Assembly: GCF_000466745.1 (NCBI RefSeq)
Contig: NZ_ANNI01000003.1
Coordinates: forward strand, 186,001-250,000
Direction of reading: 5' to 3'
Source of the DNA: Campylobacter concisus ATCC 51562
Lineage (GTDB): Bacteria > Campylobacterota > Campylobacteria > Campylobacterales > Campylobacteraceae
Length of the DNA stretch: 64,000 nucleotides
Shown in pieces: positions 63,802 through 64,000 of this stretch. Each line of letters begins with the position of its first letter. The first letter of the stretch is position 1. The notes beneath the pieces were generated by a model. The model worked only from the letters and a program-made list of their open reading frames with translations, searched no databases and was not told the DNA's origin. A program made the translations under genes and the position numbers.

Positions 63802-63807
63802 TATAAT
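63802..63807 (+). promoter_or_regulatory. -10 box of the PCu(A)C chaperone gene
   Basis: Perfect TATAAT in AAATGTATAATGTG, about 38 bases before the ATG at 63845, with T-rich sequence upstream. The AAAGGAAA ribosome site follows. Confidence 0.55.
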
Positions 63808-63844
63808 GTGAAAACCATTATTAATTTTATCACAAAGGAAAAAT

Positions 63845-64000
63845 ATGAAAAAAATCGTTTTTGGTGCGATACTTGCAGCTTCTGCTCTTATGGCGGCTGA
63901 TATCAGCCTAGAAAATGTTAGAGCTAGAGATACAAAACCTGGCACAAACAATAGTGCAATTTTTATGGATATAAAAAATGCTTCAAATTCTGATGTAAAG
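63845..64000 (+). CDS. PCu(A)C-type periplasmic copper chaperone, 5' end only
   Basis: Fifty-two codons are visible before the right edge. A signal peptide (MKKIVFGAILAASALMAA) is followed by DISLENVRARDTKPGTNNSA and IFMDIKN, which matches the start of PCu(A)C domains (DUF461), where AxxFMxIxN is characteristic. Such proteins deliver Cu(I) to cytochrome oxidase. The copper ligands lie beyond the window. Position next to pgp2 and alr agrees with the C. jejuni order as I recall it. Confidence 0.8.
   Translation, partial: MKKIVFGAILAASALMAADISLENVRARDTKPGTNNSAIFMDIKNASNSDVK

Noticed and set aside
63607-63951. 114-codon minus-strand frame across the pgp2 and PCu(A)C starts
   Set aside because: It covers two well-supported gene starts and their promoter region and has no recognisable protein features.

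Overview
The window looks like a stretch of chromosome from a Campylobacter species, most like the C. concisus / C. curvus side of the genus. This is inferred from gene content and order, not from a database search. The sequence is AT-rich, with Campylobacter-style -10 boxes and AAGGA ribosome sites. It carries a major-outer-membrane-protein type porin and a fused cytochrome c synthase CcsBA. Small blocks are in the order known from C. jejuni: secDF-yajC / lnt / metK / sstT / pepF / uvrD / truB-csrA-ispE-smpB; flgB-flgC-fliE-pbp; hemN-argF-hemB / ribA; alr / pgp2 / PCu(A)C. rpoB and rpoC are separate but overlapping genes, whereas in Helicobacter they are fused. I see no insertion sequence, prophage, CRISPR array or poly-G phase-variable tract.

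Layout. 1-5.7 kb: Sec accessory genes (secF, secD, yajC), lipoprotein maturation (lnt) and metK. 5.8-17.6 kb (all +): a Na+/serine-threonine symporter, oligopeptidase F, an SspB-like small protein, a UvrD-family helicase, the truB-csrA-ispE-smpB cluster, a thioredoxin-like lipoprotein, then a flagellar rod operon (flgB, flgC, fliE) behind a good sigma-54 promoter, followed by a division transpeptidase. 17.7-26.7 kb (all -): membrane proteins, CcsBA, a c-type cytochrome, the porin, a small lipoprotein, a protein behind a sigma-28-like promoter, Dps, a periplasmic rhodanese, a possible small membrane ORF and tRNA-Arg. 26.7-44.2 kb (all -): the core information-processing block (rpsL-rpsG-fusA, doxX, the rplKAJL-rpoBC run, secE-nusG, tuf, rpmG and five tRNAs).

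44.4-54 kb is the most notable accessory region. It is a tightly coupled seven-gene minus-strand operon encoding a complete type I secretion apparatus (TolC/LapE-like, LapB-like ABC transporter, LapC-like adaptor), the c-di-GMP receptor LapD and the periplasmic protease LapG. Two further genes follow: an uncharacterised 163-residue protein and a LuxR-type regulator with a degenerate receiver. The giant adhesin that such a system would export and hold at the surface is not in the window. 54-64 kb: haem and arginine enzymes (hemN, a DUF2603 protein, argF, hemB), ribA, rsmG, small proteins, htpX, a paralogous pair of exported two-cysteine proteins, alr, a helical-shape peptidase (pgp2) and the start of a PCu(A)C copper chaperone.

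The observations most worth following are the Lap-like system with its two extra genes, the SspB-like protein encoded near smpB, and the sigma-28-like promoter on an uncharacterised gene that may be flagella-linked.
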